A stretch of 64,000 nucleotides of DNA from Fratercula arctica (lineage: Eukaryota; Chordata; Aves; Charadriiformes; Alcidae): positions 152,515,889 through 152,579,888 of the forward strand of contig CANTUZ010000002.1 of NCBI GenBank assembly GCA_947846985.1, written 5' to 3'. Below the pieces are notes generated by a model, which saw only the letters and a list, made by a program, of their open reading frames with translations, had not been told where the DNA came from and made no database searches. Below are positions 63,223 to 64,000 of the stretch, one piece after another. Numbering within the stretch: position 1 is the first letter of the stretch; every line of letters begins with the position of its first letter. The position numbers were made by a program, and so were the translations under genes.

Positions 63223-64000
63223 GTATGTGTGATTTTTCCATTAACTGTCGATGCAATGACTGAAATCATGCTGGCTGTATACATTTTAATTTCTATTTGA
63301 TTTCACCACAGTGGAATGTTTTGTCATTAATATGAATATAGTATCCATGAGTGTTTAATAATGTTATCCCACTGTGCTTAATAAAGAGCTGTAAGATGCC
63401 CTAAAATAATTCAGAACATGTTTTTAAATACAAATATGACATTATTATAATGAGCTGATTTTTCTTTTCCGTGCATCTTAAAATGGGATGGTGCTGAGTT
63501 CAGTGGACAAGCACCAAATTAACGCTGCTGTTAGGCTTTAAATTACTGTGGTGGGGCTGAACTTCAAGACTAGTAAATTCTGGCATTAGATATTCTTGGA
63601 CCTAGTCAGCTCCTCCAGGGAACCAGTGAGAAGAAACCAAACTGTGTGGGGGTCGCCTGAATGTTTATTAGCTTTATTTATTGTTTGTAGCACAGAATTT
63701 GGTTGTGATTTCTGTCAGAACTGAGGCCCGGTAATTCTAGGTGATAATCACATGTCTCTTGTGACTTCCATACATGCAGTATGCATACAAACAAAGAGTA
63801 AATGAGGGACATTCACATTTTACTGTTATTCTGCTCCAAAGAGTTGATCACTTTCTGTTGTGACAAAGAAGGTAATTGTTACCTTGAACCAAGTGTCACC
63901 ATCTTCTCATTTCAACTTGAATTGAAGACTGTTTTCTCCTTCTGTGTTCAGTTGAAACTACTTGATAATGCATAAAAAATACATATTGTCTTTCCTAACT
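63223..64000 (+). other. FER1L6 intron 15, start (runs off the window)
   Basis: Opens GTATGT. No further FER1L6 exon is visible before the right edge. Confidence 0.85.

Overview
The window is nuclear DNA from a bird. The evidence is CR1 LINE fragments in both orientations, several ending in the avian ATTCTATG-type 3' repeat; two solo LTRs of ERVL type with 5-bp target duplications; and 15 spliced exons whose joined translation is clearly a ferlin, FER1L6 (Fer-1-like 6). The species cannot be read from the sequence. Nothing suggests a bacterial, viral or plasmid origin.

Layout: positions 1 to about 36,900 look intergenic, or could hold non-coding 5' exons that I cannot see. No convincing protein-coding gene was found there. 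This part contains young and old CR1 fragments (3771-3900, 5495-5735, 9325-9612, 10681-10921, 17996-18946, 22913-23090), a cluster of very old antisense CR1 relics (28325-29925), low-complexity tracts and small duplications. One possible minus-strand coding relic lies at 7786-7968.

From 36,929 to the right edge the window holds the 5' part of FER1L6 on the plus strand. Fifteen coding exons (36948 to 63222) join in frame at every junction with GT/AG borders and give 2001 nt, that is residues 1-667. I recall the human protein as a little under 1,900 residues, so the gene runs on past 64,000. The part present encodes a lysine-rich start, an acidic linker, a first C2 domain (about residues 82-200), a second C2 domain (about 237-350), the FerI segment (about 353-405), a charged linker, the conserved ferlin 'FEVSVGNFGN' block, and the beginning of the FerA region (about 595-667). 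A DysF domain would be C-terminal to this part and cannot be judged from this window.

Two solo LTRs sit in introns: one antisense in intron 10 (53321-54036) and one sense in intron 12 (59157-59748). Each has matching 5-bp flanks. Further CR1 pieces lie in introns 7, 8 and 13. I found no new kind of genetic system. The more unusual points are the intronic LTR promoters, a 94-bp intron, two weak donor sites (one followed by an open intron), the ancient CR1 cluster, the unassigned coding-like relic at 7.8-8.0 kb and a dispersed triplicated 20-mer.
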